Assembly (NCBI GenBank): GCA_013420905.1
Contig: JAAXNY010000013.1
Location: 1,798,001 to 1,862,000, forward strand
Source: Collybia mongolica
Lineage: Eukaryota; Basidiomycota; Agaricomycetes; Agaricales; Clitocybaceae
Length of the DNA stretch: 64,000 bases
Direction of reading: 5' to 3'
Part shown: in pieces, positions 17,215-28,986 of the stretch
How the letters are laid out: each line of letters opens with the position of its first letter
How positions within the stretch are numbered: position 1 is the first letter of the stretch
Position numbers and translations under genes: made by a program
Notes under the pieces: model-generated
Seen by the model: the letters and a program-made list of their open reading frames with translations, nothing else
Told to the model about the DNA's origin: nothing
Database searches by the model: none

Positions 17215-19316
17215 ATGGATATCTCTGACATGCCAGTGCCTCCTCCGTACATTTACCTTGGTGGCATCGTTATCATAATCGCGCTCTGGAACTATGCCGT
17301 TAAACGGTCAGAACCCAGACACCTCCCCTTACCTCCTGGACCGAAGGGGAGCTTCCCCATCATCGGGAACCTCTTTGACATGCCTCACGAAAAAACGTGG
17401 CGCGTATACGACAATTGGTTCAAAATTTACGGTAGGCTTTCTTGTGCCTGCTTGGGGCTTGACTGACCGCTCCGCCATACCAGGCGACATGGTCTATTTC
17501 AAGGTCTTCGGCCAGGGTTACCTCATCCTTGGGTCAACGAAAAGGACAAACGACCTTCTTGAGAAACGCTCTGCTAATTACTCAGATCGCACAAAAATGC
17601 CAATGCTCAATGACCTGTGAGTGAAGTATTTGGAGTTCCATGTCTTTCCTACTGAAACACCTGGGTATCAGGATAGGGTGGTCCTTCAATATGGCGTTCA
17701 TGCCATATGGATCATTGTGGCGGCGTCACCGGCGCGCGTTCCACGAGCACTTTCATGCTGATGCAGTTTTCAAATACCAACCTATCCAGCAAAGGGAGGC
17801 GCGCGCATTCCTTCGCCGCCTTCTCGTAACCCCCGAGACCTTCATGCATCATATTCGATTGTGAGTAACTTAGCATTTAATTGTTACTTTAGAGTGACAG
17901 GAGCCTTCCAAGCACATTCGCAGCAATGATTATGGATTTATGCTATGGAATCAAGGTATCCGAAGCTAACGATCCCTACATTTCCATTGCCGAGGAAGCC
18001 TTGGACAGTATCTCTCAAGCTGGATTACCAGGCCAATTCTTAGTTGACCTGTTACCAATACTAAAATATGTGCCAAGTTGGATGCCCGGTGCTAAATTTA
18101 AGCGGAAAGCAGCTTCCTGGAAACAAGTGACCACCAAAATGGCAGAAAAACCTTTCAGACATGTGCAAGAAACTCTTGTGAGGTCTACCACCTTACCTGA
18201 TCTTTTGTTTGTGCTAACAGGCGCCTGACAGCGCGCCGGAACTGCAACGCCTTCAGTGGTTGCAACTATTCTAGAAACGCTACATCATACAAATGACAAA
18301 TGCCAAGAGGAAGAAGAAACGCTGGCAAGAAATGTCGCCGCTGTAGCCTATGCGGGTAAGAATCATTCCATTTCAACTGACCTACACGAGCCTAACAAAT
18401 AGAAAGGTGGGGCAGACACCGTGAGTGAATGATCTTCAAAGGTTTGCTCGTTCTTAACCACCTCAACATTTGCGTAGACTGTCTCAGCTGTCCAATTTTT
18501 CTTCTTAGCGATGGCGATGTATCCTGAAGTCCAGCAAAAAGCTCACGCAGAACTCGACGTGGTTATCGGACCGAACAAGTTGCCTGACTTCAGTGACAGG
18601 CAATCGCTGCCATACATTAATGCTATAGTTAAGGAGACGATGAGGTGGCAGTTGGTGACCCCACTAGGTGCGCACGTCCCTCGAAGTAGTAAGTGACTCT
18701 TGATTAGAAGAATGTGGGGTAGCCGCCGGCCATATGTGCACCAACGATGACGAATATGACGGCTATCTTATTCCGAAAGGTACCCTTGTCCTGGGAAATG
18801 CCTGGTGAGCTATTTTAGCCGTCTCCAGTAGTGGCTTACATGGCTGTCCATTACAGGTCTATCTTACACAATCCAGAGACATATCCTTCCCCGGAAGAAT
18901 ACAAACCGGACCGCTGGCTGAAGGATGGCCAAATTAACCCCGACATCCCAGACCCGTCAGTTGCAGCATTCGGGTATGGTCGTCGGTAAGTCGACAACCC
19001 TCCCTTCCAGAGCAACATTCCAACGTCCTCCGCAGTATCTGCCCAGGAAGACACTTGAGCGATAGTTCTCTCTACGCCATGGTGTCACTTACCCTTTCAG
19101 TCTATAACATCTCCCCCCCGATAGACGACCAAGGCAATCCTGTCCCCCTCAAACCGGATCATACATCTGGACTATTGTCGTAGGCAAACCATTAATGACC
19201 TGACCATCCATTATGTTGATCTTCACCGCATCAGGTATCCCACACCTTTTAAGTGTATAATCAAGCCACGTTCTGGTGTTGCTGAAGCCCTCATCCACGA
19301 AAATTATGCCGACTGA
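17215..19316 (+). CDS. cytochrome P450 monooxygenase
   Basis: Heme-thiolate monooxygenase of the endoplasmic reticulum, complete. The N terminus has a membrane anchor ([18 protein letters not shown]) and the proline hinge [16 protein letters not shown]-helix [13 protein letters not shown]-helix AYAGGADTTVSA; K-helix ExxR as KETMRW; PERF region EYKPDRW; heme loop FGYGRRICPGRHL with the cysteine ligand. It ends [20 protein letters not shown]...NYAD-TGA, about 500 aa, the usual length. About ten introns; the I-helix motif is split by a 14-nt microexon at 18407-18420 that encodes GGADT. The last intron starts GTAGGC, so an unspliced reading would stop early (GLLS-TAG). The fold is typical of fungal group E P450s, but the CYP family and substrate cannot be assigned from sequence alone. 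A decayed second copy of its 3' end lies downstream. Confidence 0.93.
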
Positions 19317-19499
19317 AACCTGGAAAGACGCCAGAAACGATAAAATTGAGTGCTCTATAAATTAATAATACTGTCTTCCTGGTATTGCTATTTATACGAC
19401 TTGATATGTAACGAAGTTTGCACCCGGTGGTCTCGTGATACGCCTTTTGTGTAAGAATTCACTGCTCTCAAAGCCCTGGCTAAATGACACAGAACTCTA

Positions 19500-19745
19500 T
19501 ACCAATATACCAATCTTCCCAATGCGGTGGCATTTAAAATTGGTCGTCGGTAAGTTACCTACCCGTCATCCACGCAGTATCACCTGATATTTGTGTTAGC
19601 ATCCATATCTTCTCAGGAAGACAACGCGCGTGAGTGACAACCCATACTATTCTATGCTATTGCTTCTCTGAACACAATACTTCTGACATTGTCTATAAGC
19701 CATAGTCAAGTGCCGGCGAGGCCCTTACCCACAAACCAAATATCA
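19500..19745 (+). pseudogene. relic of a P450 3' end
   Basis: The stretch repeats landmarks of the intact P450 in the same order. GGTCGTCGGTAAGT (heme-loop exon end and donor) occurs near 19547, an intron-like run ends CACGCAGTATC, a fragment resembles GGAAGACAC, and near 19700 there is a diverged version of the C-terminal AAGCCACGTTCTGGTG. The segments between are shortened and frameshifted, so no protein is encoded. It is best read as the remains of a tandem P450 duplicate. Confidence 0.55.
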
Positions 19746-22700
19746 GTTGAGGCGAATCGTTATTCGAATGTCATTCGTCGCTATAACTGCTGATGTTGTA
19801 CTAAATATTGTCTCTGCAGCGCTTCTAATGGCGTAGTGCTCGTATACTACAACGATCGGAGGTTCTTTCTATCACCGACCAGTGACATATGGTTGGATCA
19901 ATTTCTCGAACCTTGCGCAACCCCGAAGCGCAATAAAAGCGCAGCATATTCTTGGATGATAGTCTTGTGTTGAACACCAAGCTCACATCAACCAGGCTAT
20001 AATGATAAATCACTGGCCATATCCCAAATGCCCGCTCATAGCCACAAGGTGAAGGTGATTCATCATGATACGGAGTAAGAGTGTTGCAAGGTGCCTGGCC
20101 TCCTTACAAGTGATTATGATGAAATGCTGGTGTCGTACGAATGGGTTATTCAATGCTGTGCGTGTCATGCTTTCTGTTATCAATCAGTTTTGTTTGACAG
20201 GATGGTGTTTTATGCATAAAATAACATTCATTATGAGAGCCGAGAAGCTCTTCTCTTCACTAATAATGACGCTGACGTCTGGTATCTCCCAGGCGTCGCA
20301 ATACAACGCATCAGCCTCATTCACTTGTTCGACGCCTGTGCCAGGGTCTGGGCAACGAAAAACATTGCCCTCCTTTATCCTTGGTCCTTCGAGTGGCTAT
20401 AAGGACCGATATAATGGGGCCCTACGCTACACGATTGAAAGGGTAGATATGAGCTTGAACACTCGCATTCATGTTAAAAGTCAAGGCAACGCACGTGAAG
20501 ACACTCGGTGGTCCTCAGGTGTGAAATGCAAGGAATCCACCCTCACACAATTCAGAACCAGTCCCTAAACAACTAAACGCTTCCCGACTTTCGAAAGGTT
20601 TCCCTGTCCTCATCTTCACAATCGGACTCTCGAAGTTCTGCACGCCACGCATGTGTGTACCGTTTCAATACTTCCTTTTGTTCTAAAGCATCATTACAGA
20701 AAATTTTTATATGTTTCAGAACGTTACCCAACCATACGATACATTGATTTGTTACGACCTTCCAGCGGTCTGCCTGTGTCTTTTTACCTATAAAGATGGC
20801 CGAACGCGGTCGACCGGACGATTCCAGAGTATGACCGACACCCGAGATGTTCTTCTACCCACTCCCAAGGTCGGGAATACTGGCCAATCGACCCCGACTC
20901 GCAGGATCTCACTGTGCATTGCCGGGTGTGAGCGTCGGCAAGGCAGTTTCTCCTATGTTTCTCCGCGGCCCCCATTCTGCTTTCGCGTAATAGCATTTAG
21001 GTTCTATATGGAGAGGTATCTAGGCGAGACATACCTCTACATTGTCGCCATACTGGTGTTACCGGTATATGCACCAGTTCTGCCTCGGGGAAATACTCAC
21101 CCAGAGCATCCTGTCAGACTTCTGCCTCGACGCCTGGTTTCCTGTCGCACGGACGGTCCCTGAAATTGCCGTAGTTCCACCCTGCCGGTTGGATATTCGC
21201 CCTGTTCAGGTATGCCGTGCCTATCGAGTGCGTCATGAATCCACGCTCCAATGGTGCTGGAGTCCCTCCACGGATGGGGTGCTAGGTGAGATAATAACTC
21301 ACCCATGCCTCATATGTCAAATGCTCAATGCGCTTCAGGTGCAGTGGCGTTCGCCATCTGCTCCGTGCTCCCGCGCAGGGCTCGTGATAGGCGTCGCACT
21401 TGGTGTGCTCTGTCTTTCTATTTCGGTGGGCCTCGTGTGGTGCGCGTGTTCTCCGAGCAAAAAGAGGCTACTTTGTAGTGCGGATATAACAATCAGGCCC
21501 CTTTCATTGGGTCGCGATTGCCATTCACCGCAGACCAGACAATTCAGACATGACTCGACTCTTCGAGGCGTGGTGGCGGGCCTTATCTGACATCTCGATG
21601 CACTCAATTAGCTACCATGCCGCAATGTTTTTTACGATCCTCGAGGCCGCTGTCCCTGCACGAAAAGAGCCGTACCCCGGAAGCTATTTCTCTTTTCGAG
21701 GCTTCTGGTGCGCCAGGAGGTACGTTCTGCCTTTACTTCTTCGCTGTCCCTCGTAGCCCGTTCATACTGCACGGGCGACGTCCATGTATCTTGTCAGACT
21801 GAAATGAAGTGATGCCGTTATGCGTGTGATAAGATTATACAGATCTCTACGATCGGTCAATATGCAATCGAAGAAAACGTGCACCGATCGCTTATTATGA
21901 GTCAGATCTATGGAGAGATCGACAGCATTTAATGATTTTCTTGTTTTTTTCCTCCGATGGAGTCGTCGAGATTATCGATGGAGGATGCCTGATAACGTCT
22001 GTTTGTAAAATGCTGATCCCCTTCTTTGGATTAGAGATGTGAAGGTATGTGAAGAAGGGGACATCTAGAGTGCATCGATCATGGAAGGGACGTTATAATT
22101 ATCAGTGGTGGGAATGACCCGCGGAAGGCTGTCGTCAGTGACGTCCACGTATCGTGCTCCGTTCGATGAAAGGGGGATGAGGTCAATTCCATACACGTGG
22201 GAATGGCTTTGTGCAGACCATAACTATTACGGAACAAATTCCGGCCAGGGCTGAAGGTGGAGTGGTACTGTGGGGGCAACGGGTTTGTTTACCTGTTGGG
22301 TGGATAGTGGGGCGGAAATGTATCACACGGACGATCAATCATTCACTCACCATAACGAAGGACTGAAGCGATGAGATGGTGGTGACGGAGCCGTTTAAAT
22401 TTATGCAGCAGGTCCTGGAAATTTGATTCCGAATACCAGCCGAACACGGGGTTCCCGGTTTGGCGAGATAATGCTAGAAACGCTAGCCAGGCGTTATAGA
22501 ATGCAGCCTGGCCAATGCCAAGCCTGGATAGAGTTGGAAGCGCTGTAACACCGGGCTCGCATGGAGAGCATCGGGCTCGCTGTGTGGATTTGGATAGGCG
22601 AGTTCCCAAGCTTCCCACCGAGGTCAGCGAGGGGATTGATAGAATTGTATACATATGACCCTATGAGAGCGCATCAAGCAGATGGACGTCCGGGATGATA

Positions 22701-23158
22701 GCGAACCTAAGTTGCCCACGTCAGAAAAAGCTGAATGGAGACGGTTGAAACGATCAATGTGACTCGAGCTCGACGTGGCACGAGGTGGTTTATTTGGCTG
22801 TTGCGCAAACCCTAACCCTAGTCCAGGTTTGTTATCAAATTTTTTATATTCGGGATAACGGTGCGTATGGCCCATTTTTTGAGCCCAGCTTCGAGATAGG
22901 CAGGGAGATGGCCATCGCGATCGATATGGGGTCATTGGTAGGGGGGATGGCAGATGAAAGGGATTAAAAACGCATGTATGAAGGGGATTTGAGGGACTTT
23001 TGTTTGTAAGCCGCTGTACGGCAGTGCTTACCATTTCCGGAATTACGTCCATTGTCCTATTTATCCATCATAGTTTCAAGCGAATTTTTTCCCCTTCGCC
23101 CTGTTCTACTTTTCTTCTTCTTCCACCACCCTAGAGGTGCTTTCAACTGGCTGGTCTA
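19746..23158. other. 3.4-kb region without a recognisable gene
   Basis: There are several open frames but none has a known domain. The best candidate is on the minus strand at about 21306-20784. Frames there can be joined by splice-like sites (GTGAGT and GTATGT donors) into text such as WIHDALDRHGIPEQGEYPTG and EYFPEAELVHIPVTPVW. A rival plus-strand frame (21042-21590) contains a membrane-like segment (GLVIGVALGVLCLSISVGLV) followed by basic residues. A minus-strand frame starting at 23052 (MDVIPEM then GTAAGC) is also possible. None can be called with confidence. Confidence 0.3.
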
Positions 23159-24637
23159 ATGCTAACTCTTACTCCTGGTTCGTCCTGTGATGTGTGCGCA
23201 GAGGAATATGGCCCGCACTGCCAACCGCATTCTATACCTTGCGGTTAGTCCTTAAAAATTCATAATTTTAGTTGGTGAGAAATTTTTCTGATTCATTTCT
23301 GAAGGCCATGTCCTCTGCTTGAGTTGCTGCAGTACCATAGTTGAAAAAACCTCTCCACGTCTCACACCTGTCTGTCCTTTCTGTCGCGAACATTTCACAA
23401 GCGACGCAGCTCGGTTAATTCGTATGGACTTCAATACCAGTGGATGGAGCACCCCAAGACGCTTGCCCACCATCGAATCGAATAACACGGACTTTGCAGA
23501 CATGTGGGCACGAAAGACGGAGCGCCTCCTGTTATCCGAGGGTAGCTCACGTATTCGTTCCGAGACGCGTAGGTTGGAAGATAAAGTGGCGAAGGTCGCC
23601 GCAAAAAGATGTTCAGTGGAGGAGGTCTCAACTCTCCACAAAGAACTCGAAGAATGGCTTTCATCTGAGAAGGATGACACGGTGCGTCCCCTATGTTCAT
23701 TAATATGATCTCCGTTGTTCATTATTATATTTTTCATTCCATCAGACTTCCCTCTACCTTAGCGCCGCATTATTGCGAGCCATTCTCATGAACCATCTCG
23801 CTCATTCCGAAGCCAGTAGGAACGCGAAAACAATAGAAGCTAACTTAAAAGCCAAGCTCGATGATATGGAAATAACAAATGGAAAACTGGAAACCGAGAT
23901 AAGAAAGTAAGTTTTTACTGTGCCTGAGCTCCTGAAATTTTATTGATGGTGGTCCTCTTCTCTCCCAGACAAGTAAGCCCCAATCAGTGACGTGATACAT
24001 GACACATGTCTAATTTTTCTTCTCCTAGCGTGCATTATACACACAGAAAACACAAGAATGCCAGACGATGCGGACAGAGCTGAGCCGGCTGAAAGCGCTT
24101 GCTACAACTTTAGGGGTTGCGCCTTCTGACCCTCGTCAATCAACTTCACCACCAACGTCGCCGGTGCCTCCCTATAGCCCATCGGCCCAATCACCCCTTT
24201 CACGATTCAACTCTGTCCATGTGAGGTCCGCCTCCATGTCGTCACGACCATCAACGCCGTCTATGTCCTCCCCTACCCGATCACATACGCCCGCACCCCC
24301 ACCGACGCGGTCGCAAACTCCATCAATACGGTCACAAACGCCATCTATCCGGTCGTACACCCCATCGTTGCGCCCTACGCCGGCCCCCCTGCGGATGCAA
24401 ACTCCAGCGCCACCCCCCGTCCCTCACAAGCCCCGCAGGCTCTCAACCCCATCACCCCCCAAAATGATGCGTTCCACTTCGGAAGAAAAAGCCGAAGTTC
24501 ACGAGCGCTGGTTCCCCACCATGGAACAGGATCAGCATAAATCCAAGTATGCTTCGAGGCCGCCATCGCGCGCCTCGTACAGCACCTCATCGATTGCGGC
24601 TGCTGCACGGTATCGGTCCCCTTCTCCTCATTCATGA
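23159..24637 (+). CDS. RING-finger / coiled-coil protein, paralogue 1
   Basis: Probable E3 ubiquitin ligase-type protein. Start MLTLTPGSSCDVCAEEYGPH; a C3HC4 RING follows (CDVC, IPCGH, VLCLSCC, VCPFC) with its intron after IPC. A charged helical region (RSETRRLEDKVAKVAAKRCS, LHKELEEWLSSEKDDT) and a heptad coiled coil (LKAKLDDMEITNGKLETEIR) come next. The C-terminal ~150 aa are disordered and Ser/Pro/Arg-rich with repeats of RSQTPSIRSQTPSIRS, ending YRSPSPHS-TGA. Introns 23907-23968 and 23973-24028 enclose a 4-nt exon (ACAA); without it the frame stops shortly after. Two more members of the same family lie at 31.6 and 40.4 kb. Substrates and cellular role are unknown. Confidence 0.85.
23969..23972 (+). 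other. 4-nt microexon of RING paralogue 1
   Basis: ACAA sits between a CCCAG acceptor and a GTAAGC donor, with a GTAAGT donor 62 nt upstream and a TCCTAG acceptor 56 nt downstream. Joining AA | ACAA | CGT gives K-Q-R and keeps the coiled-coil frame that continues into the long last exon. Skipping it brings a stop within about 40 codons. Confidence 0.8.
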
Positions 24638-26847
24638 ACGCTTTGTCGCATAGGACAATCTATATCTGGAATCACACCAATGATCCTCCGCGTGCATGTA
24701 CCTTATTAGCATCTATCTACTTACATAGTCTCTACATATCCCTTTTCTTCTCTGTCCTCCATTGGATCTCTCTTGCTGCTCAGCCGGCCCTTCGTCTTCA
24801 CCTGTCCATTATTTACCCATCGTTCACTTCTATCTCCAGACGTGACCTTCACTTTCGCTTTAATCTTCGCTCGTTTTCTTTTGCTACATCCCGTTTGTTG
24901 AGAGCACTTGCTGCTCTCTTTGCATTCGTCCACTCCCCCCCTTACCCTCTGTTGTTATCGCTATCTTCCCCTAGAGCCGAGCAATATCTCGCACGTTCAG
25001 AACCTTCCCAGTCTTCTTGTAGCATTGTCCTTTTTATTCCTCTTTTTTGCATATCCACGATACCTCTATCTACCATTATTCTAACTAGCCATATTAATAC
25101 TATTTTTGATTTTTTTCACAACGGGTTTTCGAGATTTTGAGTTAGTGCATCGAGGCAAGCGTGTGTTGCAGGAATTTGTTATGTCTCTCACCGCAGATGA
25201 AACGCTGATTTCTATATACCTCCTGGAAAACAAGAAGGCAACGTACCTGCCGTAACCATAAAAGAAATACATGTATGACGGCGGGCGCACATAATTATCA
25301 TCGCCTTGCGTTCTGATGGCTTCGAATGGAGTATAGAAGTAAAACGCTCGCCATCAACACAAAGGACTTCCTGGCGGCGTCCGACCCAAAACCATTCGGG
25401 TTGGTAGCACGCCCGGCAGATAACCGCTTACTGAAATTACATCCAGCACATGGTAATGGAATGGAATGTCAAAAAGCACTTACCCCCGGCCATCAGGGAT
25501 CAACCAACCTGCCAGAGGGTACGTACATAAACATACGCGTGAGGGCCTGATGCACAATTAGACATTTTGCCGCCGAAGGTGTGAAAACCCCTGGGCACGC
25601 AGGAGCATAGGCGTGCCTGGCAGGATCAACGGAAAAGAGCCTATTATGATGGACATGGGGTAGGTTGGAGGCACAGGGCATTGACACCATGTCCCAATGA
25701 TGTACCGTGAAACAAGGCTTCCAACGTGCATATGCTCGTGTGTTACCCCACATTGAAACAAGCTCACCTTGGGCGTTTCGTCGACGTGTGCGGGTCCCAC
25801 CGGCGCCAGGCGTTAAAGTCGCTTGGGGTCATGAAATGATAATGATACCATCCGCGGTTATAAGATGCAATTCGCACGTATCCACTTGTGCGCATCTCTC
25901 ATCAAAATTTAACCGGAATAATTGGGGATTTCCTAAATATACACACTCCCGTTAGATCGGAGAAGTTGCGACACTCACCAAAGAACAGTCCGCCCAAAAC
26001 TAGTGTTTCCATTCCCGTGTCTCTTTGCCTGCCCCCCTCCGTGCTGTTAACAATCCGTATCAGGCTTTAGTTTAGAAATCCCATGTGGTGGAACTTGGGA
26101 AAGAGCGAGTTGGACATGGGAGAAGCTGGAAGAACCTAAATATGCCTGAGAGAAGGAAGTCTGAAGAGGGCTTGAAAGAATAGCTCGGAGTATCACGAAG
26201 CCAGAACTCAGGGAAGACAAGACTCAGAAAAGAGAAACGAGGCTCGCGCGAGGGTGCCATATGGAACTACAATGCACCGTTTAGTCGTGGGGCCCGAGCG
26301 AGTGCACTAGGTAACCCTCGACAAAAACGGTAAAATGCAGCGCCGAGGCCATTCCACATCAACGTTGACCTCAACTCGAAGCAGTTGGCGCACATGATAT
26401 GACGTGGTAACATCATTCAGCCCATGAGTGCTTTCGAGATGAACCCGCGAGACGGGACGAGCAGAGGCTTCGAGGTGGTGGAGTTGAAGTTGGATATTGA
26501 AGTAAGGATACGTGGCAGGGCAGTATTGCAACAGGCGTGGGCCCGACCGTTGCTGTGCGATGGTCATCAGGCCCGCGTTCCGAGCTCAAGCCTCGAGGCA
26601 AGGGAGGGGTAATCAATCAATTGATAGAATGGCGACATCAGATAAGATGTTCCTTGATTCTTGTTGTGAGCGAGCTCAGCAGGCACCAGTACAGTCCATG
26701 CACCATTGATGAAGGTCCGTACATCGCAATATACTCCATGAAAATAATCGCGTTCGAGTCAAAGGGGGTGTTACATATGTATATATAGTGCGATGCTTCA
26801 ATATTCATACATCAGTCGGTCTTCAGTTCGATACTTCGTAGGTGGAT
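24638..26847. other. 2.2-kb region without a recognisable gene
   Basis: The first ~500 bases after the RING stop are pyrimidine-rich and open on the plus strand (168 codons of mostly Leu/Ser/Phe), which fits a long 3' UTR rather than coding. The remainder has short competing frames on both strands and no domain that I can name. Confidence 0.45.
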
Positions 26848-27246
26848 TTAGGCGGTAGCGTGCGCAGTTGTAGAGGGTACCTGAAAATGAGCGGTCAGGA
26901 CGGCGCCATAATCTATAACGACGGTTGAGTCCCGAATGGCAACGTACGCTCGATGTGATGCCCAGAGCTTTGGCCAGAGCATCAAACTCTGCGGTAGTTG
27001 GCCTCGTCTTTCCAGTGCAGACTGCAAAGGGTTGTCGATGAGTCCCTGTATGATCTACGGGAGTGAGAGAAACACACCGTCGATTACATGCTGCTCTGAA
27101 CCACCGATCCTCTGCGCGATTTGCCCGTATGACAGGCCTACTCGAAGCATTTGTCAGGCGTGGAGGAGAACCGGTGACCTTAGATACGTGCCAGATTTTT
27201 CCTTCGCAGATGCGACAGCGGAACACAAAGGATCTTGAGGGGCCAT
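26848..27246 (-). CDS. 73-aa stand-alone helix-turn-helix (Cro/C1-like, cyanase N-domain-like) protein
   Basis: Four exons (27246-27192, 27137-27078, 27021-26948, 26880-26848) join to exactly 74 codons including the stop. The protein starts MAPQDPLCSAVASAKEKSG and continues LSYGQIAQRIGGSEQHVIDV, then CTGKTRPTTAEFDALAKALG, ending HATA-TAA. Helix 2-turn-helix 3 (SYGQIAQRIGGSEQHV) and the following GKTRPTTAEFDALAKALGI match the lambda-repressor-like fold found at the N terminus of cyanate hydratase. The catalytic C-terminal half of cyanase is absent, so enzyme activity is not expected; DNA or protein binding is possible. Intron 1 requires a GC donor (G|GCACGT) to keep frame. The ATG lies in AACCATGGC, a good initiation context. 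Short homologues of this type are, to my recollection, widespread in agaricomycetes, but I could not check. Confidence 0.7.
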
Positions 27247-27946
27247 GGTTATGTGAGTTGAATAGGTGCAGGGTCGAGGCGCATTTCAATAGTTCGAGAC
27301 CTTATATAACTTTTCGGGTCTTCGAAACTCTCTAACCGCGGCTGTCTGTGCTCAGTCCCCATAGCTGGCATAATAGCTCAATCTGGATTGGAGGAGAGAG
27401 AAATCATCAGATGATCCAATCGATGGCGATAAGATAATCAAAGAGTATTTCAAAATAAAGGCCTTGGCCATGTGCTCAAGCACGAGACGCTCCTAGGGTT
27501 GACATTTTGTGGATCAGTTGGCTAGGCTGGGTCTAGATGGGAGGCAGGTAACGGAAAGCTGATTGATCTTTAGGTGCTGTGTTAGCTGTTGCTTGATCGC
27601 TTCAGGATTTTTTGCGCGGTTATTCAAAGGTTTCGATAGAATGGGTGGCACCCAAAAATCAGGATGAGGATCAAGAAGCACTAGTCCTTGACTGAAATAT
27701 TCTTCTGGTGTGTTTGAAGCATCGGCATTTGTTCGTCCCCAAATTTTCCGCATCGAGCTGAATGAAACGCCAACACAGTTTGGAGTGGACGACCGCGGGT
27801 CAGGTCATTAAATGAACCTGATGCGCGTCGAGCGGCGACATAGGTATTGAGCATCATCAACCTAAATACAACAGCAGAGAACAGAATGGCTGAAATTCTT
27901 TTTCGAGAGAAGCTACCCAATAACAAACAACCACGTCCTTGAAGAA
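27247..27946. other. spacer between the HTH gene and RPS14
   Basis: This 700-base stretch holds the promoter of the HTH gene and the 3' UTR of RPS14, both on the minus strand. I see no additional coding frame with support. Confidence 0.5.
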
Positions 27947-28635
27947 TTACAAACGACGACCACGGCGACCACCCTAAGTTAAGATTGGTTAGAATTCTTC
28001 GAGAAAAAAGTGGCAAGATACGCCGAACCTTGCGCCTGGTGGAATCAGTCGGGACGGGGGTAACATCTTCAATACGTCCAATACGCATTCCAGCACGAGC
28101 CAAAGCACGCAGGGCGCTCTGGGCACCAGGGCCGGGAGTTTTTGTGCCTGTTCCACCGGTAGCACGGAGCTTGATGTGCAGAGCAGTGATTCCGACTTCA
28201 CGGCAGCGGGTAGCGACATCCTGGGCTGCCAACATAGCGGCGTATGGCGAAGACTCGTCTCTGTCGGCTTTTACTTTCATTCCACCTATGTAACGAATGT
28301 GAGATTTGAAATCCGAAGAACATGTTCACCGTTACACACCCGTTACGCGAGAAATGGTTTCCTTTCCAGACAAATCGGTGATGTGGACGAATGTGTCATT
28401 GAAGGAAGCGAAGATGTGGGCAACGCCAAATACAAGTTCACCCTCTGCAACCTGAGGACCGAGAGAAACAGTGTTCTCTTCCTTGGGTGCCTTGACTTTC
28501 TTGGGGGGCTGCAGAACGACATCCAATGGTCAGCTTCACAATCCAACTTCTCCGGGGCGATTTTGAAAGAGAATTTTCGACAGATGGTAAAGGAGAGACA
28601 TTCGTGGCGGTATAGTGAACAAAATAACGTACCAT
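27947..28635 (-). CDS. RPS14: 40S ribosomal protein uS11 (S14)
   Basis: Component of the small ribosomal subunit platform, contacting 18S rRNA near the mRNA exit. The reconstructed protein reads [130 protein letters not shown] and RGRRL-TAA. This is near-identical to eukaryotic uS11 and has its usual ~150 aa. The first coding exon is only the ATG (28633-28635); the intron begins immediately (ATG|GTACGT). The last intron falls before GGRRGRRL. It is divergently transcribed from the acyltransferase gene. Confidence 0.97.
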
Positions 28636-28986
28636 GGTGATAGGATGAGGGTAGAATGCTTGAGGATGGCTTGGTGAACAGCGGGCGAGTCCCAAATTTG
28701 AGTTGGGACCATGCAATAATACAAGTGCAAATAAGATACACAGCCACAAGTCTTGCCAAGTAAATTGTGGCGTCAGCCGCTTTACCTCTTCTTAATCTAT
28801 CTAAACTTTCTCTTTCTTTTCTCCCAAAGCTCTCCTGTCGAATACTGGCCTAGCCAGTGCCTACAAGCACTGGTTGGCCGCGTGGGCGACCATTCTTTGA
28901 CACTGTAACACTATTTAAACGATTCGACGCGTAGCGCTTTTACCTGAGGTCGGGAAGCAACTTTCCGCAACGAAACCATCCAGACC
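28636..28986. promoter_or_regulatory. shared divergent promoter, RPS14 / acyltransferase
   Basis: Only 351 bases separate the two start codons. The plus strand at about 28780-28830 is a pyrimidine run (TTTCTCTTTCTTTTCTCCC), a common feature near fungal transcription starts. I see no TATA box in a convincing position for either gene. Confidence 0.45.

Noticed and set aside
20065..20568. 167-codon plus-strand ORF
   Set aside because: No domain, odd composition and no splice or promoter context; probably chance.
22799..22820. Telomere-like AAACCCTAACCCTA
   Set aside because: Only two repeat units in unique sequence; not a telomere or a convincing interstitial array.
24634..25140. 168-codon plus-strand ORF right after RING paralogue 1
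   Set aside because: Composition is Leu/Ser/Phe from a pyrimidine-rich stretch and it begins at the RING stop; more likely 3' UTR.
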